Positions 8,415-16,821 of a stretch of 44,311 bases of DNA are shown in pieces. The notes beneath the pieces are model-generated. The model ran no database searches. It had not been told where the DNA came from and saw only the letters and a list, made by a program, of their open reading frames with translations. The translations under genes were made by a program, and so were the position numbers. This stretch comes from Polyangiaceae bacterium (GTDB lineage: Bacteria; Myxococcota_A; Polyangia; Polyangiales; Polyangiaceae). The stretch's first letter is position 1. Each line of letters opens with the position of its first letter. The stretch spans positions 1 through 44,311 of the forward strand of contig JAICQO010000057.1 in the NCBI GenBank assembly GCA_025937835.1, given 5' to 3'.

Positions 8415-9145
8415 GCCTCGAGCGCTCGTGGTTCGGCGCGTGCGTGCTGCTCGCCTCGCTGGTTTCGGCGATCGCCGCCTGCTCGAGCACGCGCGACCCC
8501 GGAGCTCCGGCCGTGTACCCGTCCGAGCGTCCGACACGGCCGCTGGCGCCGGATCCGCTCGACCACGGAACCAGCTTCGTGCACGGCCACGCCGAGCTCG
8601 CTGCCAACGACAGCCAGGCGTGCGCGCGCTGCCACTCGGAGAACGACTGCCTCGCCTGCCACGACGGCCGGGTGCGGCCGCGCAGCGCCCACCCCAACGA
8701 CTTCTTGTCGCTGCATGCGGAGGCCGCGCGCCTGAACGGTCCATCGTGTGCGACCTGCCACCACAGTCAGAGCTTCTGTGTGAGCTGCCACGAACGGTCG
8801 GGCATCGCCGAGAGTGGCCCAGCGGGCGTCGCGGCGGGACGCGGCCGCTTCCATCCACCGAGCTCGGTGTGGAGCGGCGTCGCGCGCGGCCCAGGCCATC
8901 ACGCCTGGGAAGCGGAGCGAAATCTTTCCGCCTGCGTCAGCTGCCACGTCGAACGCGATTGCGTGCGCTGCCACGCAACGCAAGGCGTCGGCGGCCCCGG
9001 CACGGGCCTTCCGGCCGGCGCAGGCCGCGCCAATCCACATCCTTCGGGTTTTGCGAGAGACTGCGCGTCGGCGCTGCGCGACAACTCCCGTCCCTGCCGC
9101 GTCTGCCACGATCCGGCGGATCCGCTCCTGGAGGCGTGCCGCTGA
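8411..9145 (+). CDS. Seven-haem c-type cytochrome lipoprotein
   Basis: A 244-residue protein with seven CxxCH haem-attachment motifs, at residues C71, C80, C113, C123, C175, C184 and C229. Six are in close pairs nine or ten residues apart, and many extra His residues could serve as distal ligands. The signal peptide ends in a lipobox (AIAAC, Cys24), so the protein should be a lipoprotein on a membrane facing the periplasm or the outside. ATG 8411 overlaps the barrel gene stop. It is an electron carrier by motif; donor and acceptor are unknown. The same open frame extends far upstream, antiparallel to no known motif, and is ignored. Confidence 0.85.
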   Translation: MSLERSWFGACVLLASLVSAIAACSSTRDPGAPAVYPSERPTRPLAPDPLDHGTSFVHGHAELAANDSQACARCHSENDCLACHDGRVRPRSAHPNDFLSLHAEAARLNGPSCATCHHSQSFCVSCHERSGIAESGPAGVAAGRGRFHPPSSVWSGVARGPGHHAWEAERNLSACVSCHVERDCVRCHATQGVGGPGTGLPAGAGRANPHPSGFARDCASALRDNSRPCRVCHDPADPLLEACR

Positions 9146-9287
9146 ATGCGCATGCAGGCCGAAAATAAGCCGCGTCCGAACACGGGCCGAGCTTCCGACG
9201 TCGCAATCCGCTTGCGTGACCCTTCTACGCGTGGGTATAGCGGCAGTGCGTCGAGCTGGTCTCGGCCGGCGGCGAAGGAGGCCTTCG

Positions 9288-9542
9288 GTGAAGGAGCTTG
9301 CCCGGTATCTGTTCGAGAACCTGTACTTCGACTTTCAGGGCGATATCACGATGGAGAAGATGCGCGAGTTCTTGCGCGAAGACGACAGCAAGGAAGCGCG
9401 TGCCCTGCTCTCCAAAATCATCGAAGAACGTGGCATCGAGGATCTGTTGATCACACTGGCAGATTGCCTGAAAGAGCACCTCCGCACGGGGGTGAGCGAG
9501 AACATCATCCGCGATCAGCTGGCGACCTACTCGGACAGCTGA
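9288..9542 (+). CDS. Small acidic protein of unknown function
   Basis: An 84-residue hypothetical protein. GTG 9288 is preceded by GAAGGAGG with ideal spacing, the best ribosome site in this part of the window, and codon use is typical for the genome. The protein looks soluble and largely helical, starting with VKELARYLFENLYFDFQGD and continuing with charged helices (EKMREFLRED, EARALLSKIIEERGIEDLL). There is no signal peptide, membrane segment or metal motif. It lies between two cytochrome lipoprotein genes but is separated from the upstream one by 142 bases, so a shared function is not shown. I do not recognise the family. Confidence 0.7.
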   Translation: MKELARYLFENLYFDFQGDITMEKMREFLREDDSKEARALLSKIIEERGIEDLLITLADCLKEHLRTGVSENIIRDQLATYSDS

Positions 9543-9583
9543 GCCACAGAAGTGCCCGCATCGCCCGCGCTGCGGCGTCGGCG

Positions 9584-10573
9584 ATGCGGACCACACTGTG
9601 GGCGGTCGGGGCTGTCTCGGCGGTGACAGCGGCAGCCGGTTGTGACGTCGGGCCGCGCGCGGAGTTCGAGCCGCCACACGTCCACGTCGTCGAAACCCGC
9701 CCGGCCGACGGCGACGGCACGGACTGCGCCGATTCCGACCCGGATTGTGGGGTCTCGCGGCGCCCGCGGATCGTCGTGCGCTACGACCGTCCTCTGTGGC
9801 CGGAGCCCGAACGCTTCCGCGAGGTCTTGGTACGCACGGGCCGGGCCGGAGTGCGGATCACCTCGGCGCGCTACGACGTCCTCGACCGAACGCTGTCCTA
9901 CGAGCTCGGGCCGAGGCTACGCCCCCGTACCCTGTATCGGGTCGAGCTCGCGGATCCCGCGGAAGGCTTCACCCCTCGGGCATACGACGGCGGTGAGGTC
10001 GCGCCTGGTGCCGTACCGCTGGAGTTCAGCTTCCTCACGCAGGGCGAGGACGCCGCAGCCGAAGAAGAGGTGCTGGAAGCGCCGGTGCCCAGCTGCTCTC
10101 GGATCGCCGCGCTGCTCGACCGGCATTGCGGCAACTGCCACGGCGCGGACCGGCCAGCCATGGGGTTGACCCTGAATTCTCCCGAAGGGCTGCGGGCGAC
10201 GGCGATCCAACGCGTCGCGCGCCAGACCGAAACCGGAAACGACAGCGGCGTTCCCTCTTTGCACCCACCGCGCTTCGGCACGGCCATGCCGGTGATCGAG
10301 CCCGGCAAGGCCGCGGGCAGTTACCTCGTCTACAAGCTGCTCTCCGGCAGCGCCCCGTTCGAGCCTTGCCGTTCTGCCGAGTGCGCCGAGCTCGCCGATC
10401 AACCGGGCGCCGAGGCGTGCGAAGCCTGGACCGAGCTCGAGCGCGAGCGGCTGCGCGATTGGTTCGTGCGCGGCAGCCCGATGCCGCCCGAGTATTCCGA
10501 GCAGCCTCGCCTCGACTGCGCCTCGCTCCGCGCGCTGCTCCGCTTCATCGACGACGGCGCGCGCTGTCCGTGA
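9584..10573 (+). CDS. Lipoprotein with one c-type haem motif
   Basis: A 329-residue predicted lipoprotein: signal peptide with lipobox TAAAGC (Cys20). An N-terminal beta-rich Ig-like domain (about 25-150; RIVVRYDRPLWPE, RTLYRVELAD) resembles the Ig-like modules often found on surface proteins. A cytochrome-like domain then carries one CxxCH motif (HCGNCHGADRP, about residue 182) and possible distal Met ligands downstream (TAMPVI, SPMPPE). Four further Cys (CRSAEC, EACEAW, LDCAS) may form disulfides. The architecture resembles predicted surface cytochromes of myxobacteria that lack other named domains. It is probably part of the same redox locus as the seven-haem protein. Confidence 0.7.
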   Translation: MRTTLWAVGAVSAVTAAAGCDVGPRAEFEPPHVHVVETRPADGDGTDCADSDPDCGVSRRPRIVVRYDRPLWPEPERFREVLVRTGRAGVRITSARYDVLDRTLSYELGPRLRPRTLYRVELADPAEGFTPRAYDGGEVAPGAVPLEFSFLTQGEDAAAEEEVLEAPVPSCSRIAALLDRHCGNCHGADRPAMGLTLNSPEGLRATAIQRVARQTETGNDSGVPSLHPPRFGTAMPVIEPGKAAGSYLVYKLLSGSAPFEPCRSAECAELADQPGAEACEAWTELERERLRDWFVRGSPMPPEYSEQPRLDCASLRALLRFIDDGARCP

Positions 10574-10736
10574 GCCGGATCCGCCGCACGCTTCCACTCA
10601 GAGCTCGAGCGCGCCGGATGCGAGGCTCTGCGACTGGCGGCGTCACTGGAACATTTCAAGCTCAATGATCCACAACCCAGTTGACGGCACGCCGATCCGG
10701 AGCCTTAGTTTCTGCCAATGCGCGGGGTCGTAAGGC

Positions 10737-13700
10737 ATGTCAACTGAGTTGGCAGTCGTCGGCGCGGGGGCAACCCTGGAGAGACTCCTCGGGCGGGGCG
10801 CGATCGGGGAGGTCTGGCTTGCCCGTGCAGCGGACCTGCGCGCCTTCGTCGTGAAGTTCGCGCGCGATCGCGGCGCGCTGCCGAACCTGATCGACGAAGG
10901 CGAACGCTTGCTCGGCATCGACTCGAGCTTTTGCTCGCGCTTGCTCGGCGTGGGTCGACTGCAGTCAGCGCTCACGCTGGAGAGCGCCGCGGGGTCACGG
11001 GCTTTCGAAGGCGGCGCTCCGTACCTCGTGCTCGAGCACCGCGAAGGAGCCGCGCTCGACACGTTCGCGCCCGAGCCCGATCCGGAGCGGCGCTTGCGGC
11101 GTGCGCTGGTGGTCGCGCGCGACATCGGCCGCGCTCTGTCGGACGTGCACGGCGCCGGCGTGGCCCACGGCGACGTGAAGCCCGCGAACATCTTGTTCGA
11201 GCCGGACGAGCTCTCGGCTCGGCTCGTGGACTTCGGGCTCGCCGGCGCCGCGAGCGTCGCGCGTGCCAGCGGTGGCACGCGGCGGTACCTCGCACCCGAA
11301 GCGCTCGAAGGGCAAGGCCGAGGCGACGCCCGGCTGCGCGATCTGTACGCGCTGGGCGTAACGCTGTCGGAGGTAAGCGGTGTCACCCCGACGCCCGCCG
11401 GGAAAACCGCCGATTTTCCCGCAGCATCCCGGCTGCGGCGGATGATCGCCGCGCTCACCTCGCCTGCCCCGGCGGCGCGACCCGACGCAGAATGGGTGGT
11501 CGGGCGCGCGCTCGAGTGGCTCGGCGAGGTCGAGCCGTTCGAGACGGCCCTCCGGCGGAGACGGAGCCGTATCCGACAGACCTACTTGTCGACGAGGCGG
11601 CGCGAGCTATCGCTCGCAGCGACGAGCTCCGAGGTGTCGCTCGCGGTCGACGGAGAGCCAGCGCGCTGGCTCGAAGAACAGCTCGCGCTGCTCCGAGCGC
11701 TCGAGGCGCTGCGCGGAACGGAGCTACGCCAAGCCCCGCGCGTGCTCGGAAACCTCGAGGGCATCGAGCGCGCCCGCTGGCTCGTCGAGCTCGTGGGTCC
11801 CGCGGCAGCGGCCTGGCCAGACCTCGGCAGCAGCGACGCCGAGCTCGCCGCTCGATTGCTCGACGCGGTGACGAGACGGGAGCCGCGACAGCTCGCCTTC
11901 CACGATCTGGAGGCGGGGCGCGACACCAACCGTCGTAGTCTCTCCGGCGAACAGCAGCTCGACCTGACCGAGCTTTCGCTCGAGCTCGGCCGCGGCACCC
12001 CGAGCCCGAGCGCGCTCGACCAGGCGGAAGCGCTCGTGCATTCGGGTAGAGCGCCCGCGCCGCTCGGCCTGGCTGTCGGGCGGGCGCTCCGGTTGCGCGG
12101 CGAGCTCGGCCGGGCGCTGGCGGTGCTCTCGGAGGTCCCCGGCGGCGCGGCAGACATCGAGAAGGCCGAGCTCTTGCGCCGTGCCGGCGATCGCGACGGC
12201 GCCCGCGCGACGCTCGATCGACTGACGGAAAGCGACCGCCAGCTGCCGCGCTACGCGGCCGTCTCTGCGCGGCTCACGCTCGACGCGGGCGACGCGGCCA
12301 CCGCGCTCGCAGAGCTCGCGACGGCGAGCGACGCGCTCGGGCTCGAAGTCCGCGCGCTGTCGCTGCTCGCGCTCGAGCGCCGCAGCGAAGCCGAAGCCAC
12401 GCTCGCGCGCGCCCGGCTGGTCTCCGAGGGGGAGGAGTCCCGAGCGCGGCTCGAAGCGCTGTCCGGTAACCTGGCCCACTTCGAAGGCGACTCCGAGCGC
12501 GCGCTGTCCGCGTTCCGTCGCGCCGCCGAGCACGCGGCACGCGCCGGGGCCGTGCTCGAGGAAGCGACCTACTTGACCGGCATCGCCGCAGAAGCCTCCA
12601 ACGTGGGCGAGCTCTCGCTCTCGCTCCAAGCCGGGCTGCGCGCGGTGCTGCTGTTCGAGGGGCTCGGGCGCTCCCGCGAGGCGGCGCGCGCCCTGCTCTC
12701 GCTGTCGAGCGCCCACGCGGCGCTCGGCTCCGTGACGCTGGCGCGGGAGCACGCCGAGGCCGCGATCCGGGCCGCTCGCGCCGCTGGCGACAAGCGCTGT
12801 CGAGCCTACGCACACCTGGTGCTCTCCGACGTGAGCGGCGCCGGCGATCGCGACGGCCTCGAGCACGTCCGGCACGCCGCGTCCTTGCTCGAAGGCGACG
12901 CGGACGACGCGCTACGGGTTGCCGCCCGGCTCCACGAACGGGGCGCCGAGGTGTCCGTTGCGGAGCTCGATCGCGGCGCGAGCTCGAACGATCGCGCGCT
13001 CGACGTGCGCCTGGAGTGGTGGGCCGCGCGAGCGCGCTGTGCCGCTGCTGCGGCGACACCCGAGCGCCCCGACCGCGTGCTGGACGCGCTGCTGTCGCTC
13101 GCGAGCGAGCGCGCGCCGGTGGGCGTGCGCGGCCCAGCGGCGTTCGCCGGCGCGGAGCTCGCCGCGCGGATCGGCGACGGCGACAGCGTGCGGCGGCTGA
13201 CGCTGATCGCGTCCGAGGCGGCCCGCCACTTGCTGGAGCGCAGCGGCCCCGAGCACGCGGCCCTGGTCCGGCTGCTGCCCTGGGTGCGGCTCGCGGAGGG
13301 CGGTACCGGTGGCGGCTTCTCCGCCGAACAGCTCGCCGACGTCGATCGGCTGGTGCGGGCGCTCGGTCAGCGCGATCGCCTGCGACCGCTGCTCGAGCAG
13401 GTCGTGGATGCGCTGGTGTTGTGGACGGGCGTGGAGCGGGGGCTGTTGCTGCTACGCGCCCCCGGCGGGCGGCTGCGGCCGCGCGCGGGCCGCAACTTGT
13501 TGCGCACGGACCTCACGGGCGCTCAGCTCAGCCTGAGTCACTCGCTCGCCGAGCGCGCCCTCGCGCAGGGCGAGCCCGTGGTGGCCGTCGATGCCTCGGG
13601 CGATCTGCCGGACGTCCACGAGAGCGTGCACGCGCTCAAGCTGCGCAGCGTGCTCGCCGTCCCGCTCCTGGCCCGTGGTGAAGCGCTGGGCGTGGTCTAT

Positions 13701-14885
13701 CTCGACGATCGCGCGCGCCGCGGCGCCTTCGGCCCGCGCGAGCTCGGCTTCGTGCGGCTGGTGGCGACGCTCGCGGCCGTCGCCATCGCCGACGCTCGCG
13801 ATCAAATCCTGTTGCGAAGGGCCGCGCGCCGCGCCGAGCGCGCCGAACAGCGCCTGGCCCGCTCCCTCGCCCGCCGCGAAGCAGAGCTCGACGTCGCCGA
13901 ACGCGAGCTCGCGCGCGCCCGCGAAGCGCGCGAGACGCGCCACCGCTACGACGCGATCGTCGGCCAGAGCACGGCCGTGCGCTCGATGCTGAAGCTCGTC
14001 GATCGAGTCACTTCGTCGGAGGTGCCCGTGCTGCTCGTCGGCGAGTCCGGCAGTGGCAAGGAGCTCGTGGCGCGCGCCATCCACGACAACGGCTCTCGCA
14101 GCAAGCAGGCCTTCGTCGCCGAAAACTGCGGAGCGATCCCAGAGACGCTGCTCGAGACCACCCTGTTCGGGCATGTGCGGGGCGCGTTCACCGGCGCCGC
14201 TCGCCCGCGCGCCGGCCTGTTCGAGGTCGCCGACAAGGGCACGCTGTTCCTCGACGAAATCGGCGAGATGAGCCTGGGCATGCAGGCCAAGCTGCTGCGC
14301 GCCTTGCAAGAGGGTGAGATCCGGCCGGTTGGTTCGGACCGGGCGCGCAAGGTGGACGTCCGGGTGATCGCCGCCACGAACCGGGATCTGGCGGCGATGG
14401 TCGGCTCTTCCAAGTTCCGCGAGGATCTGTACTATCGCCTGAACGTGATCAGCGTGAAAATTCCGGCCCTGCGCGAGCGCGTCGGGGACGTTCCGCTTCT
14501 CGTCAAACACTTCGTGGAACTGCACGCCGGCAAGCGCTCCGTGCAAATCTCCAAGGCCGCGATGGACCGACTCTCCGCCTACTCCTGGCCGGGCAACGTG
14601 CGGCAGCTCGAGAACGAGGTGCGGCGCGCGCTGGTGCTGGCGGACGAGGTCGTGACGCCGGAGCAGCTGACCCCCGAGGTGGGCGGCCGCGCCGAGGTCA
14701 AGAGCGGCGACGAGCTCAACCTGCGGCAGCGTCTGGACGCGCTCGAGGTCGAGCTCGTGACGATCGCACTGCGACGGACGCAGGGCAATCAGACGCGGGC
14801 CGCGGAGCTGCTCGGGCTGTCACGCTTTGGTCTGCAAAAGATGATGAAGCGCCTCGAGATCTCGTTTACTTCGAGCCTCTCGTGA
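10737..14885 (+). CDS. Kinase-TPR-GAF-AAA+-Fis sigma-54 activator fusion
   Basis: A 1382-residue cytoplasmic regulator. Residues 12-270 form a Ser/Thr kinase: glycine loop LGRGAIGEV (18-26), VVK lysine (about 39), catalytic HGDVKPAN (about 143-150, a non-RD form) and DFG (about 165). TPR-like helical repeats occupy about 400-860. A GAF domain spans about 880-1030, then a coiled linker. The sigma-54 AAA+ domain has Walker A GESGSGKE (about 1101), the GAFTGA loop that contacts sigma-54 (about 1148) and Walker B TLFLDEIGE (about 1168). A Fis-type HTH ends the protein (TRAAELLGLSRFGLQKM). It should activate sigma-54 promoters in response to signals sensed by the TPR/GAF parts. The stop overlaps the adenine methylase start. 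Confidence 0.93.
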   Translation: MSTELAVVGAGATLERLLGRGAIGEVWLARAADLRAFVVKFARDRGALPNLIDEGERLLGIDSSFCSRLLGVGRLQSALTLESAAGSRAFEGGAPYLVLEHREGAALDTFAPEPDPERRLRRALVVARDIGRALSDVHGAGVAHGDVKPANILFEPDELSARLVDFGLAGAASVARASGGTRRYLAPEALEGQGRGDARLRDLYALGVTLSEVSGVTPTPAGKTADFPAASRLRRMIAALTSPAPAARPDAEWVVGRALEWLGEVEPFETALRRRRSRIRQTYLSTRRRELSLAATSSEVSLAVDGEPARWLEEQLALLRALEALRGTELRQAPRVLGNLEGIERARWLVELVGPAAAAWPDLGSSDAELAARLLDAVTRREPRQLAFHDLEAGRDTNRRSLSGEQQLDLTELSLELGRGTPSPSALDQAEALVHSGRAPAPLGLAVGRALRLRGELGRALAVLSEVPGGAADIEKAELLRRAGDRDGARATLDRLTESDRQLPRYAAVSARLTLDAGDAATALAELATASDALGLEVRALSLLALERRSEAEATLARARLVSEGEESRARLEALSGNLAHFEGDSERALSAFRRAAEHAARAGAVLEEATYLTGIAAEASNVGELSLSLQAGLRAVLLFEGLGRSREAARALLSLSSAHAALGSVTLAREHAEAAIRAARAAGDKRCRAYAHLVLSDVSGAGDRDGLEHVRHAASLLEGDADDALRVAARLHERGAEVSVAELDRGASSNDRALDVRLEWWAARARCAAAAATPERPDRVLDALLSLASERAPVGVRGPAAFAGAELAARIGDGDSVRRLTLIASEAARHLLERSGPEHAALVRLLPWVRLAEGGTGGGFSAEQLADVDRLVRALGQRDRLRPLLEQVVDALVLWTGVERGLLLLRAPGGRLRPRAGRNLLRTDLTGAQLSLSHSLAERALAQGEPVVAVDASGDLPDVHESVHALKLRSVLAVPLLARGEALGVVYLDDRARRGAFGPRELGFVRLVATLAAVAIADARDQILLRRAARRAERAEQRLARSLARREAELDVAERELARAREARETRHRYDAIVGQSTAVRSMLKLVDRVTSSEVPVLLVGESGSGKELVARAIHDNGSRSKQAFVAENCGAIPETLLETTLFGHVRGAFTGAARPRAGLFEVADKGTLFLDEIGEMSLGMQAKLLRALQEGEIRPVGSDRARKVDVRVIAATNRDLAAMVGSSKFREDLYYRLNVISVKIPALRERVGDVPLLVKHFVELHAGKRSVQISKAAMDRLSAYSWPGNVRQLENEVRRALVLADEVVTPEQLTPEVGGRAEVKSGDELNLRQRLDALEVELVTIALRRTQGNQTRAAELLGLSRFGLQKMMKRLEISFTSSLS

Positions 14886-15763
14886 CCGAAGCGCGCGGAA
14901 CAGCGGCGCCCGTGCTCAAATGGGCCGGCGGCAAGCGCCAGATCGTCAAGCAGATCCTGGAGCTCTTGCCGACGAAGATTGCCACGTATTACGAACCGTT
15001 CGTGGGCGGCGGAGCGGTGTTCTTCGCGCTCTACAACGAACGCCGGTTCGAGCGCGCCGTGATCGGCGACAAGAACCCCGAGCTCGTCAACGTCTACCAG
15101 GCGCTCAAGCACGACGTCTCGGGCGTGATCCGCGCGCTGAAGAGGCTGAAAGACCAACACTCCGAAGAGCACTACTACAAAGTGCGGGCGACGATTCCGC
15201 GCTCGGAGACGGCGCGCGCGGCGCGCGTGTTGTACCTGAACAAGACCGGCTTCAACGGCCTTTACCGCGTGAACCGCAGCGGCCAGTTCAACGTGCCGTT
15301 CGGCCGCTACGACGCGCCCAAGATCGTGAACGAGCCGCGTCTGAAGGCAGCGGCCGAAGCCCTGGCGAACGTCGAGATCATCAACGAGGATTTCGAGGTG
15401 CTGGCCGCGAAGGCTGGGGTCGGCGACGCCGTCTACTTCGACCCGCCGTACTTGCCCGTCTCGGCGACCGCGGCGTTCGCGGAGTACTACGCCGACCCTT
15501 TCGGAATCGTCGAGCATCGCAAGCTCGCCAAGGTGTTCGACGGGCTGACCCGCAAGGGCATCGCCGCCGTGCTCTCGAACTCCGACACCCCGGTCACCCG
15601 CGGCCTGTTCGAGAAGTATCAGCTTCAGATCGTGTCCGTGTCGGTGCGCCGCGCCATCAACTCGGTGGCCACCCGTCGCGGCGGCGTCGGAGAAATTTTG
15701 GTCACCGCTCAGTCGACGCCGCCCAAGCGCCGCACGGCCGCGGCGCGCCGGCCTTTCGGGTAG
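14882..15763 (+). CDS. D12-class DNA adenine methyltransferase (Dam-like)
   Basis: A 293-residue N6-adenine methylase. It shows the D12 signature KWAGGKRQI at the N-terminus, the SAM-binding motif YYEPFVGGGAVFF (about residues 38-50), the RVNRSGQFNVPFG segment and catalytic DPPY (about residue 186). This order is typical of Dam and DpnM enzymes that methylate GATC, although the target cannot be read from sequence. There is no restriction enzyme or specificity gene nearby, so it is a solitary methylase. GTG 14882 overlaps the stop of the giant activator, implying one operon. Its last 55 bases overlap the convergent FecR-like gene, and the tail there (PPKRRTAAARRPFG) is basic and probably dispensable. 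Confidence 0.92.
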   Translation: MTEARGTAAPVLKWAGGKRQIVKQILELLPTKIATYYEPFVGGGAVFFALYNERRFERAVIGDKNPELVNVYQALKHDVSGVIRALKRLKDQHSEEHYYKVRATIPRSETARAARVLYLNKTGFNGLYRVNRSGQFNVPFGRYDAPKIVNEPRLKAAAEALANVEIINEDFEVLAAKAGVGDAVYFDPPYLPVSATAAFAEYYADPFGIVEHRKLAKVFDGLTRKGIAAVLSNSDTPVTRGLFEKYQLQIVSVSVRRAINSVATRRGGVGEILVTAQSTPPKRRTAAARRPFG

Positions 15764-16821
15764 CGCAACAGATAGCCCCGCGCGCGCTCGCGGGCGAGCT
15801 CGGTCTCACCTGCGCGTGACCAGGCTTCTACCTCGCGCGCCAGGGCGTCTTCGGCCATCGCGCCCTTGGAGTCCAGGCGGCGCGCCGAGGCGAAGGCCTG
15901 AGCGGCTTCACGCGGCCGGCCCAGCTGATCCAACAGCGTCCGTCCGCGCGTGAACTCCGCGAGCGGCGCGCGCGCGTCGCGCGGGAAGCGCTTCACGAGG
16001 CGTTCGAGGAACGCCACTGCGCGATCGGGGCGCCCGCCGAGCCGCGCCGCGTCCGCGGCGAGCAGCAGCTCTTCGGGCAGATCGCGCACGGACTTCGGAC
16101 CTTCTCGATCGATCTCGGCCAGGGCCGCCGCATAGTTGCCGTCTTGCACGAGCGCCCGCCACGGCGAAACCGGTCGCGGTGTAGGCGCCGCAGGTGCAGC
16201 CGACGCAGGCGGCGATTCCGGCTCCGGCTCCGACGCCGGCTGTTCGACGGGGCGTACCTCCCTGAACTGCCCGGTCTCGCCGACCCCGAGCTCCCGATCG
16301 CCGAGCGGCGACGTCACGCGCACGCGACCGCGCTCGACGGAAACGGAGACGCGCTCCGCCTCGCGCGTGACGGTGAACACCGTCCCGAGCACCTGTACGG
16401 TCACGCTGCCCGCCAGCACGCGGAACACGCGCTGCGCGTTGGGGGTGACCGAAAAGCGAGCGCTACCGGAGTCGAGGCGCAGCGTGATCTCCTCGGCCGT
16501 CGACACGACCGGCTCGAGCCGCGCGTTCGCGGAGCGAGCCACCACCTCCGAGCCGTCGGCGAAGTGGATCAGCGGCTGCGGCGCCTGCGGAGCCGTGGTG
16601 GTTGCCACGGGCCGCTCCGGCTCGGACGACCAGCGCTGACCGACGAGCAGCACCACCAACGACACGACCGCGGCCAGCGCCACCACCAGCGCCCCGCGGC
16701 GGCGCCTCCGCGACAGCAGCGAGCGTTCGACGCGCGCGCGCACCCGGCGCTCGCGCTCGGGGGTCCAGCTCGGTTCGACCTGGCGCTTGAGCTCGGCGAG
16801 TCGGGAGACGATGTCAGCCAT
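15709..16821 (-). CDS. FecR-domain membrane protein with TPR-like tail (likely anti-sigma)
   Basis: A 370-residue inner-membrane protein. Basic cytoplasmic residues 1-42 precede a single membrane helix (about 43-62). A periplasmic FecR domain (about 85-200) includes the typical GSARFSVTPNAQRVFRVLAG and VQVLGTVFTV strings. A Pro/Ala-rich linker (about 210-245) and helical repeats like those of outer-membrane TPR proteins follow (about 250-365). Its ATG overlaps the stop of the ECF sigma gene (ATGGCTGA), so the two are coupled. FecR proteins commonly control a partner ECF sigma factor across the membrane, so an anti-sigma role is likely. The 3' end overlaps the adenine methylase gene antisense by 55 bases. 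Confidence 0.82.
   Translation of the reverse strand: MADIVSRLAELKRQVEPSWTPERERRVRARVERSLLSRRRRRGALVVALAAVVSLVVLLVGQRWSSEPERPVATTTAPQAPQPLIHFADGSEVVARSANARLEPVVSTAEEITLRLDSGSARFSVTPNAQRVFRVLAGSVTVQVLGTVFTVTREAERVSVSVERGRVRVTSPLGDRELGVGETGQFREVRPVEQPASEPEPESPPASAAPAAPTPRPVSPWRALVQDGNYAAALAEIDREGPKSVRDLPEELLLAADAARLGGRPDRAVAFLERLVKRFPRDARAPLAEFTRGRTLLDQLGRPREAAQAFASARRLDSKGAMAEDALAREVEAWSRAGETELARERARGYLLRYPKGRRAAAVRRLGGVD

Noticed and set aside
9309-9335. ENLYFDFQG in the small protein, resembling a TEV protease site (ENLYFQG)
   Set aside because: It has two extra residues and lies in a natural-looking helix; chance similarity, not an engineered tag.
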